Assembly (NCBI GenBank): GCA_023539445.1
Contig: JAKCEW010000001.1
Location: 1 to 64,000, forward strand
Reading direction: 5' to 3'
DNA: 64,000 bases
Source of the DNA: Candidatus Terraquivivens yellowstonensis
GTDB lineage: Archaea > Thermoproteota > Nitrososphaeria_A > Caldarchaeales > Wolframiiraptoraceae
The notes below the pieces were generated by a model. That model was not told where the DNA came from. It saw only the letters and a list, made by a program, of their open reading frames with translations, and ran no database searches. The position numbers were made by a program, and so were the translations under genes. Numbering within the stretch: the first letter of the stretch is position 1; each line of letters opens with the position of its first letter. This document shows, piece by piece, positions 15,631 through 23,938 of this stretch.

Positions 15631-17160
15631 TTAACCTTTCATAGCTTCGTCTATGTCGTACTCCTTGTCCTTGTTCAACTCCTTCCTTATCCTCTCAGCC
15701 TCTCTTTCGCTTCCCGATGCTCTATTAAGTGTCTTGTCTATCTCCTTTTCGATTATATTCGTTGGGTTAGCAAACTTTTTCGGCCACCTCGCCTTCAACC
15801 ACTCTTCATAGCCAGCCCATTTGAACGGACCGTACAAACCTTGCGCTATATCCAGCCTATCCCTCTGGGCACCTCCAAGCCACATCTGCACAATCTTAAA
15901 GTCCCTGTAGTATTTCTCGAGGTCCATCTCAAATACGTAACCATATGAGCCCATGAGCTCCATGGCCTTGTTTGCGCAGAACATGGCAGCCTCGCCAGCA
16001 AAAGAGCGCGCAGTCGAAAACTTTGCGGTCATGTGGGGTTCCCAAAGTTCGCCATATATCTCGGGGTGCATGAGTTGCCAAGTAACTGACAGATAATATT
16101 GCCTAGCTAAGTCAACCATCCTGTACATGTCGGCTAGAATGGATGCGAAATAAGATCTCTCCCTTACAGGCTTTCCTGCAATCTGTCTGTTTTTTGTCCA
16201 CTCAAGAGCGATCTCCAAGCATGCTGTCGCAATTCCCGTAAGCCTTGCCGCGGCGGCTAATCTACCGGCTCCGATAACGTATCCATGAATTATCTTAGCA
16301 CCGTTACCTGGCTTAACATCAACTCTATACTTGGCTGGAACCTTAACATTTTCGTACCATATCTCGACGTTCTCGTCGGTCCAACAAAAACCACATTTTT
16401 TGTAAGGTAGACCAAACTTGACACCTTCGGCGTTGTACGGATGATATACCATACCTGCAGCATCCTCGCCTCTGCTCGGATCCTCTGTCACGACAACCCA
16501 GTATCCAAGATGGCCTGCAAATTTGTCTGGCCACTTTTCGTGCCACTTATCCCAATATGATGGATCGCCAGCCGGACCTGGCCAAATCTTGTGCCCATTT
16601 AACACCCAGAAGTCCCCTTCCTTTTTAACGATCACCGTGTTCAGGGTCCTCAATTCTAGGGCCGGGTCTTCTATGTTTGCACCACCTTCTGGCTCGCTGA
16701 TATTTACACACGATATGTATGGAACGTTGCCGGTCAATTTTGGTGCAAACTCCTCGAGTAAATCCTCCCTTACTTGTACCCTGTTGTACATGAACGATAC
16801 TATCCAGTGTGTTTTGCCCACCAAAGTCGCTAGCCCGACGTCGCCGCGAGATAGTTCTTCATTGATCATGTATCTGACTATTGGTGACAGTGCCAGACCA
16901 CCGTACTCGCTTGGTAAGTTTGAGATAGTTAACCCCAGTTGATGACACTTGTAATACAGCTCGAATAACGTCTTATGTGCCAACTCTTCATCGCGGTGCC
17001 ACCCACCCTCTAAATTCTGCCTATTGGGCAAGACTTCCTTGTCAACAAACTCGCGTATCCTTTTGGCCATTATGATTTCTTCTTCGGTGCAAAAACATCT
17101 GGGATACTTATGCTCCGGTGATAAAAGGAGATAATTTGCTTCGGCCGACATAACACTCAA
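15631..17160 (-). CDS. Acyl-CoA dehydrogenase family flavoprotein, lacking the usual catalytic Glu
   Basis: 509 residues, longer than the usual 380-400. The FAD-contacting segment (CVNISEPEGGANIED), the C-terminal helical domain (SYGYVFEMDLEKYYRDFKI) and the overall order match acyl-CoA dehydrogenases, which oxidise acyl-CoA thioesters with an electron-transfer partner. An insertion of about 45 residues (roughly 195-240, Trp- and Pro-rich) sits between the middle-domain strands. The C-terminal EGT motif that normally carries the catalytic Glu reads LGG here, and the alternative Glu position of isovaleryl-CoA dehydrogenases also appears occupied by Ala/Gly. Activity and substrate are therefore open. 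No beta-oxidation neighbours. The stop lies 11 nt from the provirus edge. Confidence 0.85.
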   Translation of the reverse strand: MSVMSAEANYLLLSPEHKYPRCFCTEEEIIMAKRIREFVDKEVLPNRQNLEGGWHRDEELAHKTLFELYYKCHQLGLTISNLPSEYGGLALSPIVRYMINEELSRGDVGLATLVGKTHWIVSFMYNRVQVREDLLEEFAPKLTGNVPYISCVNISEPEGGANIEDPALELRTLNTVIVKKEGDFWVLNGHKIWPGPAGDPSYWDKWHEKWPDKFAGHLGYWVVVTEDPSRGEDAAGMVYHPYNAEGVKFGLPYKKCGFCWTDENVEIWYENVKVPAKYRVDVKPGNGAKIIHGYVIGAGRLAAAARLTGIATACLEIALEWTKNRQIAGKPVRERSYFASILADMYRMVDLARQYYLSVTWQLMHPEIYGELWEPHMTAKFSTARSFAGEAAMFCANKAMELMGSYGYVFEMDLEKYYRDFKIVQMWLGGAQRDRLDIAQGLYGPFKWAGYEEWLKARWPKKFANPTNIIEKEIDKTLNRASGSEREAERIRKELNKDKEYDIDEAMKG

Positions 17161-17279
17161 ACCTGAGTTTTGTGTAAAAGGTCTATAAAGCTTACGTTAG
17201 TATGCATGTTAGAAGTTTTCTGAAATAATTCGTGCAAAGAGGCAGGTTCAAAAAACTGCTTTTCACATCACGGTCATTT

Positions 17280-18503
17280 TTATCGATGCGCTAAAGCTTT
17301 ACCATCCTTCTCCCTAAAGTAAAAGGCGGGCGATATCAAAGCTATGGCAAAGGAGCTGAAAATCAGCATGACGGCCGGTATATAGATGCTCCAAACAAAG
17401 TTGCCTGTAAGGTCCCTTAGGAGACCCGTGAGCCATGGAGATATCAGAGAGCCCGTGAAATGTATACCATTCATGAGACCAAATGCCGTTCCGTGTAGCC
17501 TACTGGGAATCATCTCTTGGAGTAGCGCGTAAAGTGGAGCGACGAAGCCCCAGTATAGTAGGCTAATTATGGTGTAAAAAGCTATCAGCGATACCAAGCT
17601 CAAGTTCGTTGAGAGGGCGTAGCCGAACAGGAACAAGAATACTGACATGAGGGCAATATCTAAGACCACTATTAACTTCCTGCTAATACCCTTCAATTTC
17701 AAGGTGTCACTCAGGTAGCCCATCGAGATTAAGCTTGGAACTGCTGCTATGCCTATGATGGATGCAAGCAGCGAAGATACCATAACGTCCCCTATGCCCA
17801 TCTCTATGAATATCGTTGGAGCCCACGTGGCCAGCACCCAAAACGCATATATGCATGGTATGCCAGCGAGGCACATCAGTAAGAAGTTCTTGTTCTTAAG
17901 AAGTTCCAAGAATGATTTCAGGTCGCTGTTTCCGTTCGAGGGCGTGTTCTTGAGTAATATGAACATTATTATCGAGACGATGAAGGAAGGTATCGCAAAG
18001 AGTATGAATACCCATCTCCATCCCATCAACGACGTTATCAGGCCGCCTAGGTAAATACCGAGGACCGTTCCAAGACCTATGCCTATGAAGGATATACCTT
18101 GGCTTATTCCCGCACTGCCCTTCGGCGCATACGCCGCAACGATTGGGCGATCATTACCGAAGTATAAGCCCTGAACAACACCTGTTGCCATTCTCGCTAC
18201 CAAGAGCTGATGGAAATTGTTTGCGAAAGCCGTGAAGATTGACAGCATGCCCCATAGCATGCTGGACAGGCTTAGCACGAGTTTTCGGCCGAGTTTATCG
18301 CCTATCCATCCGGAAGGGAATTGCGCGGGAAGGTAAGTGTAGAAGTACGCGGTAACAAGAAGACCGGCCTCTGCATATGAAAGATTAAACTCTTGCTTTA
18401 TACTTACCAAAGCAGACGAGAGCGCCATCCTTATCATGGATATTGAGATCCACCCGAATATCATCACCAACCATACGGTATGGTGACGCTTCCATCCTCG
18501 CAT
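17280..18503 (-). CDS. MFS transporter
   Basis: 407 residues with about 12 hydrophobic spans. The loop between spans 2 and 3 carries the MFS motif (GWIGDKLGRKLVL), and a basic half-way loop follows span 6. The best family impression is the anion:cation symporter group, which moves organic acids such as glucarate, hexuronates or phthalate, but the substrate cannot be read from sequence. It is monocistronic, 119 nt from the dehydrogenase start. A 24-bp perfect palindrome lies 77-100 nt upstream of its start codon and probably controls it. Confidence 0.88.
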   Translation of the reverse strand: MRGWKRHHTVWLVMIFGWISISMIRMALSSALVSIKQEFNLSYAEAGLLVTAYFYTYLPAQFPSGWIGDKLGRKLVLSLSSMLWGMLSIFTAFANNFHQLLVARMATGVVQGLYFGNDRPIVAAYAPKGSAGISQGISFIGIGLGTVLGIYLGGLITSLMGWRWVFILFAIPSFIVSIIMFILLKNTPSNGNSDLKSFLELLKNKNFLLMCLAGIPCIYAFWVLATWAPTIFIEMGIGDVMVSSLLASIIGIAAVPSLISMGYLSDTLKLKGISRKLIVVLDIALMSVFLFLFGYALSTNLSLVSLIAFYTIISLLYWGFVAPLYALLQEMIPSRLHGTAFGLMNGIHFTGSLISPWLTGLLRDLTGNFVWSIYIPAVMLIFSSFAIALISPAFYFREKDGKALAHR

Positions 18504-18579
18504 CTTAGAGTATCCCGACTAACGTCGAGTATATAGGTTTGACAACGCTGAACGTATGCAGGATTACAGCATGCCATAC

Positions 18580-18603
18580 TTTTTGGCTCATATGAGCCAA
18601 AAA
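18580..18603. promoter_or_regulatory. 24-bp perfect palindrome, candidate operator
   Basis: A perfect inverted repeat with left half TTTTTGGCTCAT and no spacer, in the divergent region between the MFS gene (start 18503) and a small ORF (start 18646). It ends 43 nt before that ORF. The symmetry suits a homodimeric repressor or activator; on RNA it could also form a 12-bp hairpin. Confidence 0.6.
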
Positions 18604-18645
18604 CTCTGTGAAATTATATTAAGGAGTTAGAATAGTAAACGCTTC

Positions 18646-18930
18646 ATGTGCGGTAACAAAAAAGGCGAATACATTTTAGAAATGAATCATGTTGAAGAGC
18701 TGGAATTAAAGATACTCAAGTTACCAAGACCTATAAAAAGTGTGGAGGAGTACATCAACGACGTTGATTTAAAAGAGCAGACAGAATGCGTAATGAGTGT
18801 TAAGATGCCACCATACTTAAGAAATTGGGAAGAGGTTGAAATGATGGTATACGAGATGGGTTTTGAGGTTGTCGAATGGCATACGGGGGATACGAAAGAT
18901 TTGGTGTTGGTGAATAAGATACCGTTCTAA
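18646..18930 (+). CDS. Hypothetical acidic protein, 94 aa
   Basis: 94 residues from ATG at 18646; an ATG at 18682 would give 82. Alternating helix and strand with many Glu, Val and Met and a compact C-terminal pattern (VEMMVYEMGFEVVEWHTGDTKDL). No signal peptide or TM. I do not recognise the family. It is transcribed away from the MFS gene, with the large palindrome between them, so the two may share regulation. Confidence 0.6.
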   Translation: MCGNKKGEYILEMNHVEELELKILKLPRPIKSVEEYINDVDLKEQTECVMSVKMPPYLRNWEEVEMMVYEMGFEVVEWHTGDTKDLVLVNKIPF

Positions 18931-19107
18931 TATGGAGGTTTTTCGGGAAGCTTCCAGATTTCGAGAAGAACCAACCATGTGGCAAAATAGTAAAAACTTA
19001 TTACAGTTCTGATTATGCCTAATTCTTGAATTATGAAGAAAATTTTATTCGAAAAATTTTTATTGTTTTAAATACATATAAACTTCCGAGAAGATGTGGA
19101 AAATATC

Positions 19108-20874
19108 ATGGAGGAGTTAAAATCCATTCTCCCTAAGGCTTTTGAATCTCTCTTAGGACCTAATGGTGCCAAGGTTCTCAGGTTTCATGTCGAGCGAAAG
19201 CTTGGTCAAGACATGTATGACGTCTTCTACAAAGATCCGGGCAGGTTCTATAGGGCCTTAAGCGACCTATTCGGCATTGGAGCTGAATCGCTAATGCGGC
19301 TAGTTGCCCGATGGTTGAATGAGAACGGCTATTTGAAGGGTCTAGACGCGAATGAGTTCGTGAAGCTCCTGAAAAAGGGTGGTGAGGAGGTGCAGGTATT
19401 AAGCAAGTCTTTCAAGCTTCCTTACCAAGTCGGTGTCACGGGTGAGAGCGAGTTCTTTGTTAGGACGTGCGTGCCCGGTCTTGATGATGTTATTTCGGGC
19501 TTTCCGAGGGGTGGCGTTATCTTAGTCTCCGGAAAGCCTGGATCCGGCAAGACTATAATGAGCATGACATTCCTATATCGTGGCGCCTTGGAGGCCGGTG
19601 AGCGGGGCGCATACGTCTCAGTATACGAGGGCAAGGATAGGTTCCTCCAGCTCGCCAAAGGTCTTGGAATGGATTTCGAGAAACTTGAGGAAGAGGGGTT
19701 ATTCAATCACATCTGGATGCCGATTACGATGGAAGCTGGAGCCGCGACAGCTGTAAACACGATCCTCGAGCAAGTCGAGTCTATTGGTGCGAGGAGGCTC
19801 GTAATAGACTCCTTCACAGCATTAAAGCAACAGTTCAAGGACCGGGCTGAGGCACGAACATTCCTACAAACCCTCTTCTCGAAGGTGGTTGAGGAGCTCA
19901 AATGCACCACGATCCTAATCAAGGAGGGTGACCCATTGACAGGACCGCTGGACTTCGAGGAATACGTCGCAGATGCAGTACTACACCTCGAGAAAGATTA
20001 TTTCGATAAGAGGCCGCTACGTCGCCTAGAGGTCCTGAAGCTCAGGGGGGCAGAGATAATATTCCCATGGCTACTCTGCACGATCCATGAAGGGTTCAGG
20101 GTAATATCTTGTCGGGAGGTTCCCAAACTTAGGGAGCCCGCCCAATATGTGACTCCTGAGGAGTGGCCGCCGTCAGACCCGCCCGGAGCCTACACAACCG
20201 GGATACCGGACCTAGATCACGAGATAGGCGGATATCCGCAAGGATCAACAATACTTTTCGAAATCGATCCAAAGCTTACTTTTCAGGAATACGTTATGAT
20301 AACTGCTCCAGCGGCAGCAAGCTTCCTCCTCAAGGGCAGGCATTGCTTAGTAATCCCAAGCGGAGGCGTTAGCCCAGATAACATGAAGGGAGTGAGTGGT
20401 TATTATGGGGTAAGTGAGCAAATATTCTTGGAACGCTTCCACATATTCTATGAGAAGGGTGCACCGATTAGGAAGGAGCAGAACATAATAGAAGTTGATG
20501 TTAGGAATGTTGAGGAGGCAGGTAAGCAACTTATAGAATTTGGTGTAAAGCTTGTCGAGGATACTGGCAACCCAGTACTCGTGATTGTAGGTGTTGACAG
20601 GGTTTTTCGGATAGTTGGTGAAGGGATGTTTGGGCCAATATCCTCAGCCCAAGATGTTGTGAAACAGAGACGGGGCTTAATGTTCTGGATTGCTAAACCC
20701 ATCATGCCTTGGATTGTCGAGAGGCTCGCGCCAATAGCTGACATGTACTTCAAGATAACACGAGAACATGGATGCTTGCTCTTCTACGGGATAAAACCCA
20801 GAACGCCGCTCTACGCAATCCAGCTAAAACCCGACAAAACACCGCCAATACCAAACCTAATACGAATGGTATGA
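19108..20874 (+). CDS. KaiC-like RecA-family ATPase with degenerate second domain
   Basis: 588 residues from ATG at 19108, about 30 nt after the AT-rich promoter element ACATATAAAC; GTG at 19096 is possible. Residues 1-95 are a helical domain. Residues about 105-350 are a KaiC-type ATPase: a start like VPGLDDVISGFPRGGV, Walker A SGKPGSGKT and Walker B RRLVIDSFTAL. Residues about 360-588 repeat the KaiC opening (TTGIPDLDHEIGGYPQGS) but the P-loop position is ILFEIDPKLTF, without GKT, so this copy cannot bind ATP in the usual way. Archaeal KaiC homologues act in signalling and motility or DNA processes; partners here are unknown. Confidence 0.85.
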   Translation: MEELKSILPKAFESLLGPNGAKVLRFHVERKLGQDMYDVFYKDPGRFYRALSDLFGIGAESLMRLVARWLNENGYLKGLDANEFVKLLKKGGEEVQVLSKSFKLPYQVGVTGESEFFVRTCVPGLDDVISGFPRGGVILVSGKPGSGKTIMSMTFLYRGALEAGERGAYVSVYEGKDRFLQLAKGLGMDFEKLEEEGLFNHIWMPITMEAGAATAVNTILEQVESIGARRLVIDSFTALKQQFKDRAEARTFLQTLFSKVVEELKCTTILIKEGDPLTGPLDFEEYVADAVLHLEKDYFDKRPLRRLEVLKLRGAEIIFPWLLCTIHEGFRVISCREVPKLREPAQYVTPEEWPPSDPPGAYTTGIPDLDHEIGGYPQGSTILFEIDPKLTFQEYVMITAPAAASFLLKGRHCLVIPSGGVSPDNMKGVSGYYGVSEQIFLERFHIFYEKGAPIRKEQNIIEVDVRNVEEAGKQLIEFGVKLVEDTGNPVLVIVGVDRVFRIVGEGMFGPISSAQDVVKQRRGLMFWIAKPIMPWIVERLAPIADMYFKITREHGCLLFYGIKPRTPLYAIQLKPDKTPPIPNLIRMV

Positions 20875-21012
20875 AATTCATCAGACTCAGGAACCCTATA
20901 CAATTTTAGTGATGAATCAACGGCTTCCAAATCTTTCGGAACTTTTCGTCGAACCGGGACATTTATAAATTAAAATATTCAACTTGATTACGTACCAGTT
21001 GGGTATCGGGAT

Positions 21013-21087
21013 GGGCCCGTGGCGTAGAATGGATAGCGCACCGGCCTTCTAAGTCGGGGGTCGCGGGTTCGAATCCCGCCGGGCCCG
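21013..21087 (+). tRNA. tRNA-Arg (anticodon UCU)
   Basis: 75 nt. Acceptor GGGCCCG pairs with CGGGCCC, discriminator G. The anticodon stem CCGGC/GTCGG closes the loop CTTCTAA, giving anticodon TCT. The T arm is GCGGG-TTCGAAT-CCCGC. CCA is not encoded and no intron is seen. TTTATAAAT about 50 nt upstream is a plausible TATA box, and a T-run follows the gene. Confidence 0.96.
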
Positions 21088-21132
21088 TTTTTATCAATAA
21101 CAAAAAACAAGATGTTGTGTATAAATGGGCCC

Positions 21133-21702
21133 TTAAGCTTTCCACCATTCAAACGCTAAATATGTGACTTGTTTATTCATTAGATTCGGGATCGCTATGA
21201 CGAAGCGCTTCCTGACGGTCGTCGCCAACCTGCCTGCCCTTATCAGCTCTGCGGCCGAAAGCTCATCATCCTCAAGCTTGACTTGTACTATAAAGGGCGC
21301 ATGGTCTATCCCCGGACCGTGCTTGTAGACTGCAAAATCGCTCCCGAATTTTATGCCCGGTGTGACAACAAAACCCCTATCCCTTAAGTCCTTATACACC
21401 AAATACTTTTCTTCGAACTTCTCATAATTCCTTTTTCCGTACTCTTTTAGTTCATCCAGCTTCATCAACACGTTGTTTTTCTTAACACTGATGATTCCTT
21501 TCTCCACCAAATAAACTGCCTCTATTACATCGAGAATGAGCGGCGCTTCGAAGTCAAAGGTCTTGGGCTTGGGTATGCCAAGCGGCTTTCCATAGTATCC
21601 TAACTTGTAAAGCTCCCTCCCTTTCCTTACATCCCAAACTATTATGTTATCTTGAACTAGGTCTGCGATTATTTTCTCTTGGTCGCTTAAAGCATGCGTC
21701 AA
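21133..21702 (-). CDS. endA: tRNA-splicing endonuclease
   Basis: 189 residues. Cleaves introns from precursor tRNAs and rRNAs at the bulge-helix-bulge. The catalytic triad is visible: Tyr126 in SDFAVYKHG, His134 in GIDHAPF and Lys165 in TTVRKRF. The hydrophobic C-terminus (YLAFEWWKA) is typical of the dimer interface. The length equals that of homotetrameric archaeal enzymes of about 180 residues. The TTG start at 21702 directly abuts the stop of the upstream PhoU-like gene, so both are co-transcribed. The neighbouring tRNA-Arg has no intron. Confidence 0.95.
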   Translation of the reverse strand: MTHALSDQEKIIADLVQDNIIVWDVRKGRELYKLGYYGKPLGIPKPKTFDFEAPLILDVIEAVYLVEKGIISVKKNNVLMKLDELKEYGKRNYEKFEEKYLVYKDLRDRGFVVTPGIKFGSDFAVYKHGPGIDHAPFIVQVKLEDDELSAAELIRAGRLATTVRKRFVIAIPNLMNKQVTYLAFEWWKA

Positions 21703-22368
21703 TTAGAACACCGTAAGTGAGAGCGTCCTTAATGTTTCAACGGATTCTTCAGCTTTGTCCGCTATGTCCTCAAGCATAGACACTATTTCCCTTATGAGAA
21801 ACATGTGACCCACCTTCATATCGCTCTGAAGGATTACTAGGCTTAGGTTTCTGTATATGTCGTCAATTTCCCTTTCTGCATTATCTATTTCTGTGACCTT
21901 TTTCATGAAAGTCTCTGAATCGAGTGCGACGCTTAACAACGCCTCCCTTAATTTACCGAGGATTGAATGAACCGCCTCGCCCAGCTGGAGTATCCCCTTG
22001 AAGATGTCTTTGTTTATCTTGAACTTTATTTTTACTAAGCTCACGAGTCTGTATGCGATTCCTTCTAAAGTGTCGGCGATTTTTTCAAGAGTGTTCATCA
22101 ACCTTATGAAGTCCTCCTTGCTCGTTAATAGCGCCCCCACATTTGCAATGTCCTTTTCTATCATTCTCCTAATGTTCCGTTCCTCCTCGTCAAGCTTCAG
22201 GATCGCATCATATTTGGCCTCTATGTCTTTAAGGGGGACCTCATTCATAACATCCTCTATCATTAAGAGGACCGACCTAGAGATTTCCATAACCTTTCGG
22301 ATTTGGTCTTGCAGTAGTGAGAGCAACCTAGCACAGTACTCTTCTTCCCTATCCCTTGGTAGAGTCAT
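21703..22368 (-). CDS. PhoU-like DUF47-family protein
   Basis: About 221 residues, entirely helical, with repeated heptad-like pattern and acidic motifs (DEEERNIRRMIEKDIAN, ITEIDNAEREIDDIYR-type segments) characteristic of PhoU/DUF47 proteins, which commonly accompany inorganic phosphate permeases. I choose ATG 22368 because AT-rich TATA-like sequence is centred about 26 nt upstream; a GTG at 22377 is also in frame. No phosphate transporter is next to it. It is followed without a gap by endA, so co-expression is by operon rather than obvious pathway. Confidence 0.8.
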   Translation of the reverse strand: MTLPRDREEEYCARLLSLLQDQIRKVMEISRSVLLMIEDVMNEVPLKDIEAKYDAILKLDEEERNIRRMIEKDIANVGALLTSKEDFIRLMNTLEKIADTLEGIAYRLVSLVKIKFKINKDIFKGILQLGEAVHSILGKLREALLSVALDSETFMKKVTEIDNAEREIDDIYRNLSLVILQSDMKVGHMFLIREIVSMLEDIADKAEESVETLRTLSLTVF

Positions 22369-22431
22369 GCTGTTCACTTTTAAGAACGAATAATATTATT
22401 TTAAACCTTTTCCTATTCCTACTCTATGGGT

Positions 22432-23901
22432 TCAATATCTTAACTTTTCCATGAGGTACCTTTTGAGGTCCTTGATAGCTATCCTTTCTTGGTTCATCGT
22501 ATCTCTATCCCTGATAGTAACGGTTTCGTCTTCCATCGTTTGATAGTCTATAGTTACGCAAAACGGCGTGCCTATTTCGTCTTGTCTCCTATAACGTCTA
22601 CCTATGGAGCCACTATCGTCATAAACCGTATCAAAGTCCAGCTTTAATGATTCGTAGACTTCTTTCGCCTTTTTGTCCAAACCATCCTTGGTAACGAGCG
22701 GGAAGACCGCTACTTGAACCGGTGCCAACATGGGCGGAAGTTTTAAGACCGTCCTTTCGCTTTCCTTCACGTAACTATGCTCCAATATGCAGAGGAGGCT
22801 TCTGTCAACACCCATGGAAAGCTCGAATACATGTGGTATGATTTTTTCCCCATCATCGTAAACACTCAAATCCTGACCACTAACTCTAGAGTGACCGGAG
22901 AGGTCGTAGTCTGTCCTGTTGTTGCAAGCAACCAGCTCTATCCATCCGATGCTCGTCAAGACCTCTACATCCCATGCTTCCTTCGCATAAAATGCTCTTT
23001 CCTCATCACTCAACTGTCTTAGCCTGAATCTTTCCATGTCAATGCCTACGATTTGGTAGAAACGCTGTATGAGGGCAAGGTAATAGGCTACAAGCATGCT
23101 AGATATAAGACCTGTTTCAACACTCTCCTTGCAAGATACTTTGAGGATTTTATCCTCGTTCAAAGGCTTCAATCTTAGAATGAAGTCCTCGTATTCGCGC
23201 GCCTTTGGGAAATCGTTCGCCTTCTTCGGGTTGAAAAAGACTTCGATTTCTGCTTGATAAAATTCTCTAAGCCTAATCAAAGATTGTCTGGGCGATATTT
23301 CATTCCTAAAGCTCTTACCGTATTGCGCAATCGCAAACGGGAGTTTCTTTCTCATTGTTTTGTAAATCCTAAGGAAGTCAACAAATATGCTTTGGCAAGT
23401 TTCCGGTCTAAGGTAACACTCATCCCCCGATACACCAACGTTTACTCTGAACATCATGTTAAACTTTGAAACTTTGTCAAGCTTACCTTTGCAATTTGGG
23501 CAGACCACATTATGTTCTAAGATAAGCTTATCCATATCTTCCGTGGCTAACCTCTCAGGTACTGGAAACCCTAGAACTTCCTCAAGCAACTTATCAGCCC
23601 TGAAGATGGCATTGCACGATTTGCACCTAGTTATCGGATCGGTGAAGCTCTCAAGGTGTCCGGACGCTACGAATACCCTTTTTGGCATTATTTGAGAGCC
23701 GTCTATCTCCACCATTTCATCCCTTCTAATCAGCTCTCTTCGCCAAACCTCTATGTACTTGTTCTTCATTGAGACTGCCAGCGGCCCGTATTCGTAGAAG
23801 CCTGCAGGCGCATCGCTATATATCTCAGAAGATGGGAAGAAGAAGTTTCGCTCAAGTGCCAGCCTGACTATCTCGTTGTATAACGAGGTTGTTGATTCCA
23901 T
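22432..23901 (-). CDS. glyS: Glycyl-tRNA synthetase, class II
   Basis: About 489 residues from ATG at 23901; a GTG at 23925 would add eight residues. Charges tRNA-Gly. The eukaryote/archaeal-type dimeric enzyme is recognised by the opening (LALERNFFFPSSEIY, then AGFYEYGPLAVSMKNKYIEVW), a CKSCN...CPNC zinc pair, motif 2 (FAIAQYGKSFRNEISPRQSLIRLREFYQAE), a late motif 3 (FELSMGVDRSLLCILEH) and the anticodon-binding domain (LAPVQVAVFPLV). It lies downstream of the four-TM RING gene on the same strand with a 37-nt gap, so partial co-transcription is possible. Confidence 0.97.
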   Translation of the reverse strand: MESTTSLYNEIVRLALERNFFFPSSEIYSDAPAGFYEYGPLAVSMKNKYIEVWRRELIRRDEMVEIDGSQIMPKRVFVASGHLESFTDPITRCKSCNAIFRADKLLEEVLGFPVPERLATEDMDKLILEHNVVCPNCKGKLDKVSKFNMMFRVNVGVSGDECYLRPETCQSIFVDFLRIYKTMRKKLPFAIAQYGKSFRNEISPRQSLIRLREFYQAEIEVFFNPKKANDFPKAREYEDFILRLKPLNEDKILKVSCKESVETGLISSMLVAYYLALIQRFYQIVGIDMERFRLRQLSDEERAFYAKEAWDVEVLTSIGWIELVACNNRTDYDLSGHSRVSGQDLSVYDDGEKIIPHVFELSMGVDRSLLCILEHSYVKESERTVLKLPPMLAPVQVAVFPLVTKDGLDKKAKEVYESLKLDFDTVYDDSGSIGRRYRRQDEIGTPFCVTIDYQTMEDETVTIRDRDTMNQERIAIKDLKRYLMEKLRY

Positions 23902-23938
23902 ACCGCTTAGGGATTGATATAACACTTAGTTAAAAGGT

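Noticed and set aside
21013-21087. tRNA-Arg as attachment site of the provirus
   Set aside because: It lies 5.4 kb beyond the last viral gene, with cellular genes between, and no partial copy of its 3' end was noticed at the provirus edge.
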